Shown: positions 5,127-5,162 of the stretch, in pieces
Position numbering within the stretch: the first letter of the stretch is position 1
How the letters are laid out: each line of letters begins with the position of its first letter
From: CAZVWH01 sp964631175
Lineage (GTDB): Bacteria; Planctomycetota; Phycisphaerae; Sedimentisphaerales; Anaerobacaceae
Assembly (NCBI GenBank): GCA_964631175.1
Contig: CAZVWH010000147.1
Coordinates: forward strand, 1 to 5,162
Length of the DNA stretch: 5,162 bases
Reading direction: 5' to 3'
Notes under the pieces: generated by a model
Seen by the model: only the letters and a program-made list of their open reading frames with translations
What the model was told of the DNA's origin: nothing
Database searches by the model: none
Translations under genes and position numbers: made by a program

Positions 5127-5162
5127 ACCGTCGTTTCGACCGAAGCCCCCATTTCTGCTTTC
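5127..5162. repeat. Inverted, uninterrupted copy of the dispersed repeat at the window start
   Basis: Read on the minus strand it is AAAGCAGA, twelve or so bases, then CTTCGG joined directly to TCGAAACGAC. These are the blocks found at 2-55 on the plus strand, where a 22-base hairpin insert separates CTTCGG and TCGAAA. It reaches the window edge, so its full length is unknown. Confidence 0.5.

Overview
The window looks like a piece of a bacterial chromosome, most likely from an uncultured anaerobe. Planctomycetota (Phycisphaerae-like) is my best guess, with only moderate confidence. The clues are a long adenosylcobalamin-dependent ribonucleotide reductase with a C-terminal TSCPD region and Cys tail, spacers filled with 7-bp tandem repeats and 'TTCGG/TCGAAATGAC' type dispersed repeats, and an AP2-domain remnant. 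None of these proves the phylum. There is no RNA gene, CRISPR array or complete insertion sequence.

Layout. Positions 1-196 hold a dispersed repeat interrupted by a perfect hairpin, then AT-rich leader. 197-841 (+) encodes a 214-aa SGNH/GDSL hydrolase. 842-1109 is a spacer with a second repeat-like fragment and the nrdJ control region: a candidate promoter, two NrdR-box-like 16-mers 30 bp apart, and a strong ribosome binding site. 1110-4169 (+) encodes NrdJ (1019 aa). 4171-4205 is a 5 x 7 bp degenerate tandem repeat that begins one base after the nrdJ stop. 4313-4597 (+) encodes a 94-aa ArsR-family repressor, preceded by a long inverted repeat that overlaps its promoter.

The most interesting part is 4598-5162, which has no intact recognisable gene but is not empty. 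A second inverted repeat (4730-4761) shares its half-site and 8-bp centre spacing with the arsR operator. It is followed by a perfect 9-3-9 palindrome whose 3' arm carries a Shine-Dalgarno sequence (AGGAG), an ATG that runs straight into TGA, and then a decayed reading frame reading NPEELKCRPKDCSAKQIEK. I recall that pattern from a family of small Cys-containing proteins encoded beside ArsR regulators. This runs in frame into the end of an AP2 DNA-binding domain (GYFDDEIKAAKA), which is split by a roughly 40-bp hairpin-bearing insertion and resumes in another frame (NKAAKKYHRDFAVLNFP, stop). My reading is that a small metal- or redox-response regulon lost its target gene through rearrangement while its repressor and operators survived.

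NrdJ supplies deoxyribonucleotides without oxygen and is probably under NrdR control. The SGNH hydrolase and the ArsR protein have no visible functional link to it. The window ends with an uninterrupted, inverted copy of the dispersed repeat seen at the start.
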